From: an uncultured Gammaproteobacteria bacterium
Lineage (GTDB): Bacteria > Pseudomonadota > Gammaproteobacteria > Pseudomonadales > Azotimanducaceae_A
Reading direction: 5' to 3'
Assembly (NCBI GenBank): GCA_913049565.1
Contig: CAJWZG010000115.1
Location: 1 to 8,672 of the forward strand
DNA: 8,672 bases
Both the position numbers and the translations under genes were made by a program. Every line of letters starts with the position of its first letter. The stretch's first letter is position 1. A model generated the notes under the pieces. It worked only from the letters and a program-made list of their open reading frames with translations, did not search any database and had not been told where the DNA came from. Positions 1 through 6,566 of this stretch are shown in pieces.

Positions 1-1038
1 TCACTCGCTTTTGGTGATGGTGGGGCATTAAACGCGTTTATTGGCGGCTTGGATAACGTGCTGCTCGGACAGATCTCCGAAGACACCGCTTCTGGAACCA
101 TTCCTGAAAGCGTATTCGCGCTGTTCCAAATGACCTTCGCCATTATTACGCCGGCGCTGATCGTCGGCGGATTCGCAGAGCGAATGAAGTTTTCTGCCGT
201 TGTGCTGTTTTCTGCTGCGTGGTTAATTTTAGTTTACGCACCTATTTGCCACTGGGTATGGGGTGGCGGTTGGCTGAGTGATTTAGGAGTTATGGACTTT
301 GCCGGGGGTATTGTCGTGCACATTACCGCAGGTGTTGCGGCTTTGATGGCGGCTATGGTGCTTGGTAATCGCCGTGGGTTCCCCGATCAAGCCATGCCGC
401 CGCATAATATGACGTTGTCCATCATGGGCGCAGGTATGTTGTGGGTGGGATGGTTTGGTTTTAACGGCGGTAGCGCTTTAGCGGCCAACGGTGATGCTGG
501 CATGGCGATGCTGGTGACGCATATATCGGCGGCTGGCGGCGCATTTACGTGGATGCTGCTAGAGCGCATCAACCACGGCAAGGCGTCGGCGCTAGGAGCT
601 GTCACAGGCATGGTTGCCGGGCTTGGCACGATAACGCCAGCCTCTGGCTTTGTGGGCCCTGGCGGCGGTTTGATCATTGGTTTAGCCGCAGGATTTGTCT
701 GTTATTACGCAACCGGCTACATCAAGCGCACACTGAAAATTGACGATTCATTAGATGTTTTCCCGGTTCACGGCGTCGGTGGCATCTTAGGCACGTTACT
801 CACCGGTGTGTTCGCCAGCAATGCCCTTGGCGTGTTCAGCGGTCAGCACGAGGTTGAGATTGGTTCTCAGGTATCCATTCAAGCCATTGGCATATTGTCG
901 GCGATTGCTTACACCGCCGTGGCAACCTATGTGATCTTAAAAATAACCGACGCAGTCGTTGGTAACCGTGTCGTAGAAGATGACGAGCTGCAGGGCTTAG
1001 ATTTGGTTTCTCATGATGAACGGGGCTACGATTTATAA
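1..1038 (+). CDS. amtB: Ammonium transporter AmtB (5' end cut off by the window)
   Basis: Inner-membrane channel of the Amt/Mep/Rh family that takes up ammonium. The frame is open from base 1 and reads SLAFGDGG, a known internal Amt segment, so the true start lies left of the window. About 345 residues are present against roughly 430 in E. coli AmtB, so some 80 to 90 N-terminal residues are missing. Visible family marks are the FAERMKFSAV segment, the conserved Asp and first pore His in DFAGGIVVH (Asp codon 295, His codon 319), WVGWFGFNGGSALAANG, and the second pore His in FPVHGVGG (codon 769). The C-terminal tail VGNRVVEDDELQGLDLVSH matches the cytoplasmic tail that contacts the PII protein GlnK in E. 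coli. A partner glnK usually lies upstream, which cannot be seen here. The gene ends in TAA and is followed by its own terminator. The TTG at 49 is internal and not a start. Confidence 0.97.
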   Translation, partial: SLAFGDGGALNAFIGGLDNVLLGQISEDTASGTIPESVFALFQMTFAIITPALIVGGFAERMKFSAVVLFSAAWLILVYAPICHWVWGGGWLSDLGVMDFAGGIVVHITAGVAALMAAMVLGNRRGFPDQAMPPHNMTLSIMGAGMLWVGWFGFNGGSALAANGDAGMAMLVTHISAAGGAFTWMLLERINHGKASALGAVTGMVAGLGTITPASGFVGPGGGLIIGLAAGFVCYYATGYIKRTLKIDDSLDVFPVHGVGGILGTLLTGVFASNALGVFSGQHEVEIGSQVSIQAIGILSAIAYTAVATYVILKITDAVVGNRVVEDDELQGLDLVSHDERGYDL

Positions 1039-1090
1039 GAACGGGGGCACCGATACGGAGTCTGACAAAAACAGCGGCCTTGAGTGAGAA

Positions 1091-1126
1091 TGTAGGAAGT
1101 TCGTATAAGCTTCTGTTCTTCCTATA
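1091..1126. repeat. Inverted repeat in the amtB/ddl convergent gap
   Basis: TAGGAAG (1093-1099) is perfectly repeated inverted as CTTCCTA (1118-1124), with an 18-base loop; one A-T and one G-T pair can be added outside. A shorter alternative pairing GAAG/CTTC exists inside. No U tract follows on either strand, so it is not a terminator by itself. It lies between amtB and the intrinsic terminator at 1130 and could stabilise the 3' end of the amtB message. It could equally be chance. Confidence 0.35.
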
Positions 1127-1129
1127 TGT

Positions 1130-1154
1130 ACCGCCCTTAATGGGCGGTTTTTTT
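1130..1154 (+). terminator. Intrinsic terminator of amtB
   Basis: A perfect 7-bp GC-rich stem, ACCGCCC (1130-1136) with GGGCGGT (1142-1148), closes a five-base loop (TTAAT) and runs into seven T residues (1148-1154). It lies 92 bases after the amtB stop and 8 bases before the end of the convergent ddl gene. On the minus strand the hairpin is followed by ACATATAGG rather than U residues, so it should act on amtB transcription only, and ddl has no obvious intrinsic terminator. Confidence 0.9.
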
Positions 1155-1161
1155 GTTGCTT

Positions 1162-2124
1162 TTAAGTAGCCCTGCGTCGGTAGGCGTTCTGTACCAAAGC
1201 GTGAACCAATTGCTCGAACGAATAGCCGATAGCAGCCGCGCCCTCGGGATACAGGCTGGTGGGTGTCATACCAGGTAAAGCATTGACTTCAAGCAAATAC
1301 ACTTGGTCATCGTCTGTGACAATAAAGTCTGCCCTCGACAAGTCGCGTAGACCGAGGGCAAGGTGGGCGTCATACGCCACGCTCTGCAGTTGTTCGGCGA
1401 GCGCGGGCGATATTTTTGCCGGTATAAAGTGTTCGCTTTTACCCACGGCATAGCGGTGCTCAAAGTCATACCATTGATCTTTCGGCGTCTGTATTTCAAT
1501 CACCGGGTGCATCAAAAGTTCGCTGCCCAGCTGCAACACGCCAACAGTCATTTCTCGACCTTGGATAAACGGTTCAACCAAGCAGCTGCCGAATTGATGC
1601 GCTTGGTTCAGCGCCTGTGCAAGGTCGCCGTCGTCGCGCAGTAGCTGCACACCAATCGCCGACCCTTGATTGAGAGGTTTGATAGCCAGTGCGCTACCCA
1701 GTTGTTGTTTGATTTTAGAGCAGGCTGCAACGATATCTTGGCCAGGTGTTACCACATAGTCTTCACTGATTGGCAGACTGTGGCGCTGAAAAATACGTTT
1801 TGCGGTGGCTTTGTCCATGGCCATTGCGCTGCCGTGTACGTCGCTGCCTACATAGGGCAGCTGGAGCATTTCCAGCATGCCCTGAACGGTGCCGTCTTCG
1901 CCGGGGGGGCCGTGCAAAGCCGGAAATACCACATCGGGTGACAGGGCCAGTAGCGCGCTGGTACAGAGTTTGTCGAGTTCGATTACCTGAGTAGAGTAGC
2001 CTGCACGTTCCAGGGCCAGTTGGATCTGCTTTGCGGAATGGCGCGATACTTCAGCCTCGGCAGATGGCCCGCCCGCTAATACAGCCACAGATAGAGCGTT
2101 GAGCGACGAAGTTTGGTTAGTCAT
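1162..2124 (-). CDS. ddl: D-alanine--D-alanine ligase (ATP-grasp)
   Basis: Cytoplasmic ATP-dependent ligase that joins two D-alanines for peptidoglycan precursors. The 320-residue length is normal for the family. The N-terminal motif GGPSAEAEVS carries Glu23, equivalent to E. coli DdlB Glu15. HGPPGEDGTVQG (71-82), the ATP-grasp lysine in IKPLNQGSAIGV (Lys149, Ser155), Tyr225 in FEHRY, Asp267 in ADF and the metal ligands Glu279/Asn281 in LLEVNALPGMTPTSL are all in place. The usual GSSVGV loop reads GSAIGV and the usual Lys before the active-site Tyr is Arg. The ATG at 2124 is chosen because it overlaps the preceding GNAT stop as ATGA and begins just before the first motif; an upstream in-frame ATG at 2178 would only add residues read out of the GNAT gene. 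No Shine-Dalgarno is visible, so translational coupling is likely. The gene is not beside murC or ftsQ, so it may be a second ddl. An ATP-grasp ligase for another small substrate is a lesser possibility. Confidence 0.93.
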   Translation of the reverse strand: MTNQTSSLNALSVAVLAGGPSAEAEVSRHSAKQIQLALERAGYSTQVIELDKLCTSALLALSPDVVFPALHGPPGEDGTVQGMLEMLQLPYVGSDVHGSAMAMDKATAKRIFQRHSLPISEDYVVTPGQDIVAACSKIKQQLGSALAIKPLNQGSAIGVQLLRDDGDLAQALNQAHQFGSCLVEPFIQGREMTVGVLQLGSELLMHPVIEIQTPKDQWYDFEHRYAVGKSEHFIPAKISPALAEQLQSVAYDAHLALGLRDLSRADFIVTDDDQVYLLEVNALPGMTPTSLYPEGAAAIGYSFEQLVHALVQNAYRRRAT

Positions 2125-2681
2125 GGGCGTAAGGTATCGCGGTCTGCAAAAGCTGACCAGCGCTCGTGATCGCGCCACTCACCGTCGATGTATAAGAACT
2201 TCTTGCTGAGGCCTTCAAACTCAAACCCGCAGCGCGCCACGAGCGCTTTTGAACGGAGGTTTTCGGGTTGAATATTGGCTTCTAAGCGATGCAGTCCCAG
2301 CGTAGTAAAAGCCAGCCTCAAAACTTGTTCGAGCCCCTGCTGCATATAACCAAGGCCTTGGAATGGGGTGCCAACATAGTACCCAAGTGACGCATTCTGA
2401 AACGTGCCACGCACCACATGGTTGAGGTTGATAATGCCAACGATGCAGTCGTCTTCTGCCCGACAGATTGCATATCCTTCGTGATCGCTACGTCGGATGC
2501 GCTGCATATAGTTGCGAAACATCTGAGGTGTTGTTGGAGGTGTGATCCATGGTTTGTGCGCGTCCATACTGGTGCGCATCAGCTGCAGAAATTCTGTTTG
2601 ATCCTGACTTGCAACTTTTCGCAGGTATACGTCGGTATCGATATCCACTCTATCAATCCCCGGTCTATATATTTTGCGCAT
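2121..2681 (-). CDS. GNAT acetyltransferase, RimJ/RimL type
   Basis: Predicted cytoplasmic acetyl-CoA-dependent N-acetyltransferase of 186 residues. The GNAT fold is recognisable throughout: the N-terminal strand VYLRKV near residue 18, the central strand IVGIINLNHV (80-89), the beta-bulge and acetyl-CoA pyrophosphate loop LGYYVGTPFQGLGYM (99-113), and the C-terminal LHRLEANIQPENLRSKAL...CGF block (130-153), followed by FLYIDGEWRDHERW. This pattern is typical of RimJ/RimL, which acetylate the N-terminal residue of ribosomal proteins, but family members act on many amines, so the substrate cannot be assigned. The gene starts 17 bases inside the end of the upstream peptidase gene and its TGA stop overlaps the ddl ATG, so all three are probably co-translated. 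The ribosome-binding site before ATG 2681 is weak; a GTG at 2648 is a possible shorter start that would still keep the domain. Confidence 0.88.
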   Translation of the reverse strand: MRKIYRPGIDRVDIDTDVYLRKVASQDQTEFLQLMRTSMDAHKPWITPPTTPQMFRNYMQRIRRSDHEGYAICRAEDDCIVGIINLNHVVRGTFQNASLGYYVGTPFQGLGYMQQGLEQVLRLAFTTLGLHRLEANIQPENLRSKALVARCGFEFEGLSKKFLYIDGEWRDHERWSAFADRDTLRP

Positions 2682-3681
2682 CGTTTACCGGCGCGAACAC
2701 ATAAGCTCCGCCTCGATGTGCAAGCCAAGCCTTGCTAAAAGCTGTCAGCGGATAACGTCGAGGTACCTCGCGCACCGTTGGGGAGGCGGGGTCCATCACC
2801 AGTGCATAGCCCTGATTGAGCTCTATCTGGATGCCATACAAAACCACGAGGTGACCACCGGATTGAGTAAGCGGGGCATTTGGCAGACTGTTTTCGCCAA
2901 ACTTGATACTACATACAATCGGGCAGCCCTCGGCCAAGATGTCGACGACGCTCGACCAGCTGGAGATCGCCTCGATGCTGCCAATTCGGCCTTGCTGAGA
3001 TGCCCAATACACCGCCAGCGGCCATTTGCCATAAGCCTTGGTGTGCGGGTCAAGACAGTGCTCTATGGCATGGAGCCATTGGCTTTCCGCGTCCTTGGCA
3101 GCGATCGCCATAGCGGTAGCTGTAGGCGAACAAATACGTTGCGCAATCTCCGGCCTCGCCTGCATTTGGCTTAGCGCTGGAGGGCGCTGGTTGATAATCG
3201 ACTGTGTCGGTAATTGCCCCATGTCCATGTCGATTGGCCTGACGGATAGCGCTACCAAGTCGTTTTCGGGCGGTTCGTTGGTCTGCGCCAAATAGACCGT
3301 GAGGCAAGCCTGCATCGGTGGCGTAGGTGCTGTGGTATGCCAGCAATCTATTTTGGCCGTTAGCTGTTCGGCGGTCTCGTTCGCGGCTCGAAAAGACACA
3401 TGCGCTGAAGCATCTAATGCGGTAATGGGTTGAAGTACACAGGCTGTATTGCTTGCTGATTGGCCTAGTGACCATTGGTATTGATAACTAGAGCTGCTGC
3501 AGGCGTAGCTTGGCACGATGATATGTTCTGTGGGAATTTCGGGTAACTCTATTTGGGTCTGCCACAGCGAACCGCATGTGATGTTCTGTGTTCGAATCCG
3601 CTGCCAAGAGGAAGATTGCGTCGTTGGCAGCGGAAAATTCAGGCTCGCAGGGCTGCTTGCTAGGCGCGTAGTAAATTGCAT
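2665..3681 (-). CDS. C39-like cysteine peptidase family protein
   Basis: A 338-residue protein whose C-terminal half matches the peptidase C39-like (papain-fold) family. The probable catalytic triad is Cys184 in RICSPTATAM, His277 in SGGHLVVLYG and Asp297 in VMDPASP. Further family marks are YGKWPLAVYWA (217-227), an alternating hydrophobic stretch EGCPIVCSIKF, and the closing RRYPLTAFSKAWLAHRGGAYVF. The N-terminal half (about 25-150), with HIIVPSYACSSSS, resembles the beta-rich region that precedes the peptidase domain in relatives. There is no signal peptide or membrane segment, so it should act in the cytoplasm, unlike the C39 domains of bacteriocin exporters. Nine cysteines are spread along the protein. 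It is the first gene of the overlapping block with the GNAT and ddl genes. An in-frame TAA just upstream fixes ATG 3681 as the earliest ATG. The substrate is unknown; peptide cleavage or transpeptidation is inferred only from the triad. Confidence 0.8.
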   Translation of the reverse strand: MQFTTRLASSPASLNFPLPTTQSSSWQRIRTQNITCGSLWQTQIELPEIPTEHIIVPSYACSSSSYQYQWSLGQSASNTACVLQPITALDASAHVSFRAANETAEQLTAKIDCWHTTAPTPPMQACLTVYLAQTNEPPENDLVALSVRPIDMDMGQLPTQSIINQRPPALSQMQARPEIAQRICSPTATAMAIAAKDAESQWLHAIEHCLDPHTKAYGKWPLAVYWASQQGRIGSIEAISSWSSVVDILAEGCPIVCSIKFGENSLPNAPLTQSGGHLVVLYGIQIELNQGYALVMDPASPTVREVPRRYPLTAFSKAWLAHRGGAYVFAPVNDAQNI

Positions 3682-3697
3682 GGCAAGATCTTAGCGT

Positions 3698-3714
3698 GCC
3701 GGGGGCGTTCCGGC
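3698..3714. repeat. GC-rich inverted repeat in the divergent gap between the peptidase and glutaredoxin genes
   Basis: GCCGG (3698-3702) and CCGGC (3710-3714) form a perfect 5-bp stem with a seven-base loop in the 60-base gap between two divergent starts. It would lie in the leader of either gene if transcription begins further out. I found no convincing sigma-70 -35/-10 pair in this gap on either strand, so promoters may lie inside the opposing coding regions. It could be an operator, a leader hairpin or chance. Confidence 0.3.
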
Positions 3715-3741
3715 GACCATTCACTGACCTAAACCGATGCA

Positions 3742-3978
3742 ATGCAGCAACTGATTTTATATAGCACCGCGAACTGCACCTTGTGCGACGAAGCCCTAGA
3801 CCTACTCTTTCAGATACCCGGTTTGGCGGGATTACAGCTCGACGTAATCGACGTGGTTAATAGCGACGTGCTGCTTGAACGTTATGGCGAGCGCATTCCT
3901 GTACTGAGAATTGCCGAACGGGAGCTGGCAGCGCCATTTACGGCAGCTGAGGTGGCAACCTTTTTGGCAGCAAAATAG
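3742..3978 (+). CDS. Glutaredoxin-like thiol-disulfide protein (DUF836 type)
   Basis: A 78-residue thioredoxin-fold protein, the normal size for the short glutaredoxin-like DUF836 family. The first strand LILYSTANC runs into the redox motif CTLC (Cys12 and Cys15), and the conserved cis-proline is Pro53 in YGERIPVLRI. The C-terminal segment AAPFTAAEVATFLA forms the last helix. It presumably reduces or transfers electrons to protein or glutathione disulfides in the cytoplasm; the partner is not known. An in-frame TAA 10 to 12 bases upstream leaves ATG 3742 as the first possible start, but no good Shine-Dalgarno precedes it. A second ATG at 3737 in another frame opens only a five-codon ORF. The gene is divergent from the C39 peptidase gene and convergent with slt, 53 bases away, with no clear terminator between them. 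Confidence 0.87.
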   Translation: MQQLILYSTANCTLCDEALDLLFQIPGLAGLQLDVIDVVNSDVLLERYGERIPVLRIAERELAAPFTAAEVATFLAAK

Positions 3979-4031
3979 CAGGTAGCTTAAGATGCAAAAC
4001 GTTTTGAACGGTGACTTATCCTGGTGGAGGT

Positions 4032-5942
4032 TCAGCCAGCAGGCGTAGCCCACTCATCGTCTTGCAAGACTCCTTGGGGCGGGCTCTCTAAGCCCTGATA
4101 CACCACGTTAAAGGCCAATACATTTTGCACGTAATTGCGTGTTTCTTTGAAGGGAATGGTCTCTATCCAGACGTCTGTGGGGATGCTACGAGCTTTTTTC
4201 AGCCAACGGTCAACACGGCTTTCGCCAGCATTATAGGCGGCGATAGCCAATGGTCTTTGTCCGTCGTATCGCCTCAGTAACCAAGCTAGATGATAGCTAC
4301 CAATTTCAATATTGCGCTCAGGTATCAGTAGGTCTTGCTCAATGACTCGTCCGCTGCCAGCCCCCAGCACTTGGCTCAAGTTACCCCTGCGCATGGCGAG
4401 TTTTGCGGTAGCGGGCATTACCTGCATAAGCCCAATAGCACCAGCGCTAGATTTTGCTTTTGGCTGGAATGCCGACTCTTGGCGAGTAATGGCGCGCAGC
4501 AGATTGACATCTACACTATGACGTAAAGCAACCGCGTTAAAGGCCGACGAATACTCTAGCGGAAAGCGCAGCGCCAGGTCGTCTCTGGCATCCGCGTTGT
4601 TGGCGGTCTGAATGGTGAGAAACAGTTTGCCCATGCGTTTCGCCACATAGCCCAGCAATCGTTGGGTTTTAGCATCTTGGCGGTCGAGTTCCTGATACCA
4701 CTCACGCCGCCCGTTAAGATTGTCACCTACCGCAAACAATTCTTTGGCACGCCGAATGCCCGGTATCGAAAGCAAAGCCGTTTCTTCGTCGGCGCCCATT
4801 CGGTATGTGGGCATTGCCTGTAGTTTGGCGGTTGCGTCCATCTGCGCGGCCGCGAGAAAGCCGTAGTAGTTGCGCTCGCTCGCTAGGCTGACAAAGTCGG
4901 CAGCTCCGCCAAGCTGCTGTTGCGCTCTGGCTTGCCAGTATCTTGTCCGTGTTTTTGCTAGCTGGGCTGGTTCTAGCTGAGAAATCCAATACTGGAGTTC
5001 GGCCCACTGCTGATGGGCAATTGCTGCGTCCACCAAACCTGCGACGACGAATTGGGAGCTTAAACTGTCCCGCTGCTCAACACTGGGGAAGCGGTTGTCT
5101 TTGGCGAGCCCTACAACGATGTGGTCATTGAGCATTTGACGATCGTTATCGCTAAATCGATGGCTAGACTGAAACTTGGTCCATGCGGTTTCGGCCTTCG
5201 CGGCATCGCGACGGGCGAGGCGGCGAACGCCGTAGCTGATCGCGGAGCGATGCTCTGCTGTATCTGCGGCAAACCCGCCGCGCCAGTTGAGGCGCTGAGG
5301 TTGCCTGCGTAGCTCATAAAAGGCTTTAGCGGCCGTGCGCTTCGAGCCTGTCAGATAGCGCTGCAAGTAGCGGGCTAGGACATACTCTCGGTTCTCCATT
5401 GCGCCGCTAAAACGCTGCCAGACGATGTCTTGAGTGAATCGTTGAGTACCTCGCCACACGGCAAAAATCGGATCACAGGCCTTGGGCTGAGATTTTGGCT
5501 GTGACCACAGAACGCTTGTCGCATCCAGCGCCGCAGACTTTTCTCCGACACCATATTGGGCACGCACAAAATAGCATTTCAGTTCCGCATTCGTTGTTGC
5601 ATAGCGCCTGTTATGTAGCCGCTGCCATTGCCGCCGTTTGCCTTGCACCTTCAACCAGCGTTGATAGAGCAGTGGGGTAACCGGCAATTGCGAGTACTGT
5701 TGGCGAAACGCATCAATCTGGCGCGGGGTGACTTGCCCTAAGCTGTTGTTTAGGCGGTGGTAGGTCACATAGGGAGCAAGAGGGTAGTCGTTTAGGGATT
5801 CTTGAAGCGCTTTACTACGCGAAAACTGGCCCTTTCTAGCCGCACCGACCGCTTGGCGATAGGTGTCTCTGAGATCGGCCTCACTCTGGCCGGCAGCGGC
5901 TGACGGAACCGACACGGCGAATGCGAGAAACCAAGCTAACAA
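4032..5942 (-). CDS. slt: Soluble lytic murein transglycosylase (Slt70-like)
   Basis: Periplasmic enzyme that cleaves the MurNAc-GlcNAc bond of peptidoglycan, leaving 1,6-anhydroMurNAc ends, used in wall turnover and recycling. At 636 residues it has the size of E. coli Slt70. The N-terminal two thirds is an alpha-helical superhelix rich in Trp, Arg and Tyr. The C-terminal SLT domain (about 470-615) carries the catalytic Glu489 in ITRQESAFQ, then SAGAIGLMQVMPATA, LAIAAYNAGESRVDRW and IPFKETRNYVQNVL. A hydrophobic leader with SAAA followed by GQS at about residue 17 looks like a signal peptide, though without basic residues before it. The start is uncertain: no ATG lies between the preceding gene's in-frame TAG (5970-5972) and the leader. 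TTG 5942 is given, but an ATT at 5963 is better spaced from a GAAGG sequence. It follows the universal stress protein gene, probably in one transcript. Confidence 0.93.
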   Translation of the reverse strand: MLAWFLAFAVSVPSAAAGQSEADLRDTYRQAVGAARKGQFSRSKALQESLNDYPLAPYVTYHRLNNSLGQVTPRQIDAFRQQYSQLPVTPLLYQRWLKVQGKRRQWQRLHNRRYATTNAELKCYFVRAQYGVGEKSAALDATSVLWSQPKSQPKACDPIFAVWRGTQRFTQDIVWQRFSGAMENREYVLARYLQRYLTGSKRTAAKAFYELRRQPQRLNWRGGFAADTAEHRSAISYGVRRLARRDAAKAETAWTKFQSSHRFSDNDRQMLNDHIVVGLAKDNRFPSVEQRDSLSSQFVVAGLVDAAIAHQQWAELQYWISQLEPAQLAKTRTRYWQARAQQQLGGAADFVSLASERNYYGFLAAAQMDATAKLQAMPTYRMGADEETALLSIPGIRRAKELFAVGDNLNGRREWYQELDRQDAKTQRLLGYVAKRMGKLFLTIQTANNADARDDLALRFPLEYSSAFNAVALRHSVDVNLLRAITRQESAFQPKAKSSAGAIGLMQVMPATAKLAMRRGNLSQVLGAGSGRVIEQDLLIPERNIEIGSYHLAWLLRRYDGQRPLAIAAYNAGESRVDRWLKKARSIPTDVWIETIPFKETRNYVQNVLAFNVVYQGLESPPQGVLQDDEWATPAG

Positions 5943-5969
5943 TGTCGCAATGAATTGATAAATGGTGAG

Positions 5970-6407
5970 CTAGCCTTCACCCACATGAACGGCCAGTACG
6001 TCGCAGGGGGCGTTATCCATCACGCCGTTGGCGGTAGACCCCAGCAGTCTTGCCAGCCCACTGCGTGTATGGCTGCCCACGACAATCAGGTCGGCGTTGT
6101 ATTCTTCAGCCACTCGGTGAATCTCGCTTTGAGGTCTGCCGAAAATGAGGTGCCGATGTTCTTCGGATACATTCAGCTGAAGGGCAAACTCCGCTAGATG
6201 GACTTTGGCCTGCTCTTGAATCTGATCTTGCACCGGCGAAAGGTCCATGGGCACATCACCGCCGTAGGCAGAGCTCAAAGGCTCGATTACATGAACGATA
6301 TGCACTGTGCATGGCGAGTCCCCGACAATTTGTTTCATGCGTTCCGCCAACAAGGTAGATTCCTCGGTCAAATCAGCAGCCAAAACAACGGTTGAGTAAG
6401 GTGACAT
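5970..6407 (-). CDS. Universal stress protein, UspA family
   Basis: A 145-residue single-domain cytoplasmic Usp protein, a family induced by starvation, oxygen limitation and other stresses. The first strand STVVLAADL, the second strand VHIVHVIEPL (35-44) and the nucleotide-loop block DLIVVGSHTRSGLARLLGST (107-126), followed by ANGVMDNAPCDVLAVHV, are diagnostic. The loop follows the form seen in nucleotide-binding Usp proteins, with Thr114 where many relatives have Gly; I infer ATP binding but cannot confirm it. The ATG at 6407 is chosen because the first beta strand follows directly and an AGAG sequence lies upstream; an in-frame GTG at 6497 would add 30 residues not seen in the family. The gene is divergent from the membrane protein gene at 6567 and leads into slt, whose start lies within 30 bases of the usp stop. 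In Pseudomonas aeruginosa, usp, slt and topA genes are, as I recall, also near one another. Confidence 0.92.
   Translation of the reverse strand: MSPYSTVVLAADLTEESTLLAERMKQIVGDSPCTVHIVHVIEPLSSAYGGDVPMDLSPVQDQIQEQAKVHLAEFALQLNVSEEHRHLIFGRPQSEIHRVAEEYNADLIVVGSHTRSGLARLLGSTANGVMDNAPCDVLAVHVGEG
5974..5978 (-). promoter_or_regulatory. Possible ribosome binding site for slt
   Basis: Reading the minus strand, GAAGG occurs at the very end of the usp gene, immediately before its TAG stop. It is 10 bases from an ATT codon (5963-5961) in the slt frame, but 31 bases from the TTG at 5942. If used, it points to the rare ATT start and to reinitiation by ribosomes finishing usp. Confidence 0.35.
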
Positions 6408-6435
6408 CTCAATCTCTATTGCGAGTGTTGGGCCG

Positions 6436-6464
6436 AAGATACCCCCACTGCACACGATCAACAA
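6436..6464 (-). promoter_or_regulatory. Weak candidate promoter for usp-slt
   Basis: On the minus strand TTGTTG (6464-6459) and TATCTT (6441-6436) are spaced by 17 bases and would start transcription about 22 bases before the usp ATG. The match to sigma-70 consensus is only 3 of 6 and 4 of 6, so this is the best visible pair rather than a convincing one. Confidence 0.25.
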
Positions 6465-6554
6465 TAGGGCCACTTTAAGTTGTGTGAGTTCTTCCACTCA
6501 AAGACAAAACAACTGAAGATTGTAGGTCTGTGATCAAACAATTGTATCCCTCGT

Positions 6555-6559
6555 AGGAG
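6555..6559 (+). promoter_or_regulatory. Ribosome binding site of the membrane protein gene
   Basis: AGGAG lies seven bases before ATG 6567, a strong and well-spaced Shine-Dalgarno that fixes this start. Upstream, TTGTAG (6520-6525) and TTGTAT (6542-6547), spaced by 16 bases, are a poor candidate promoter. Confidence 0.8.
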
Positions 6560-6566
6560 TTCGCAA

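Noticed and set aside
2125..2178. Extension of the ddl reading frame to an ATG at 2178
   Set aside because: The added 18 residues fall inside the GNAT coding sequence and match nothing in Ddl; the ATGA overlap at 2121-2124 gives a better start.
2674..3174. A 166-codon open frame on the + strand inside the peptidase gene
   Set aside because: It lies antisense to a gene with an intact catalytic triad and its product shows no recognisable motif; it is a shadow frame.
3755..3763. TATATAAAA on the minus strand inside the glutaredoxin gene, as a -10 box for the peptidase operon
   Set aside because: No acceptable -35 sequence lies 16 to 18 bases upstream, so it was not listed as a promoter.
3995..4006. 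Perfect 12-base palindrome CAAAACGTTTTG between the convergent glutaredoxin and slt genes, resembling LacI-family operators
   Set aside because: About two perfect 12-base palindromes are expected by chance in a window this long, and there is no promoter nearby for an operator to control.
6408..6497. Extension of the usp frame to a GTG at 6497, adding a hydrophobic, signal-like N-terminus
   Set aside because: Usp domains start at the STVVLAADL strand, the GTG has no good ribosome binding site, and the candidate promoter at 6436-6464 lies inside the extension.
6485..6500. TGAGT/ACTCA inverted repeat in the usp/membrane-protein gap
   Set aside because: Five-base arms with a six-base loop and no T tract; too short to separate from chance.
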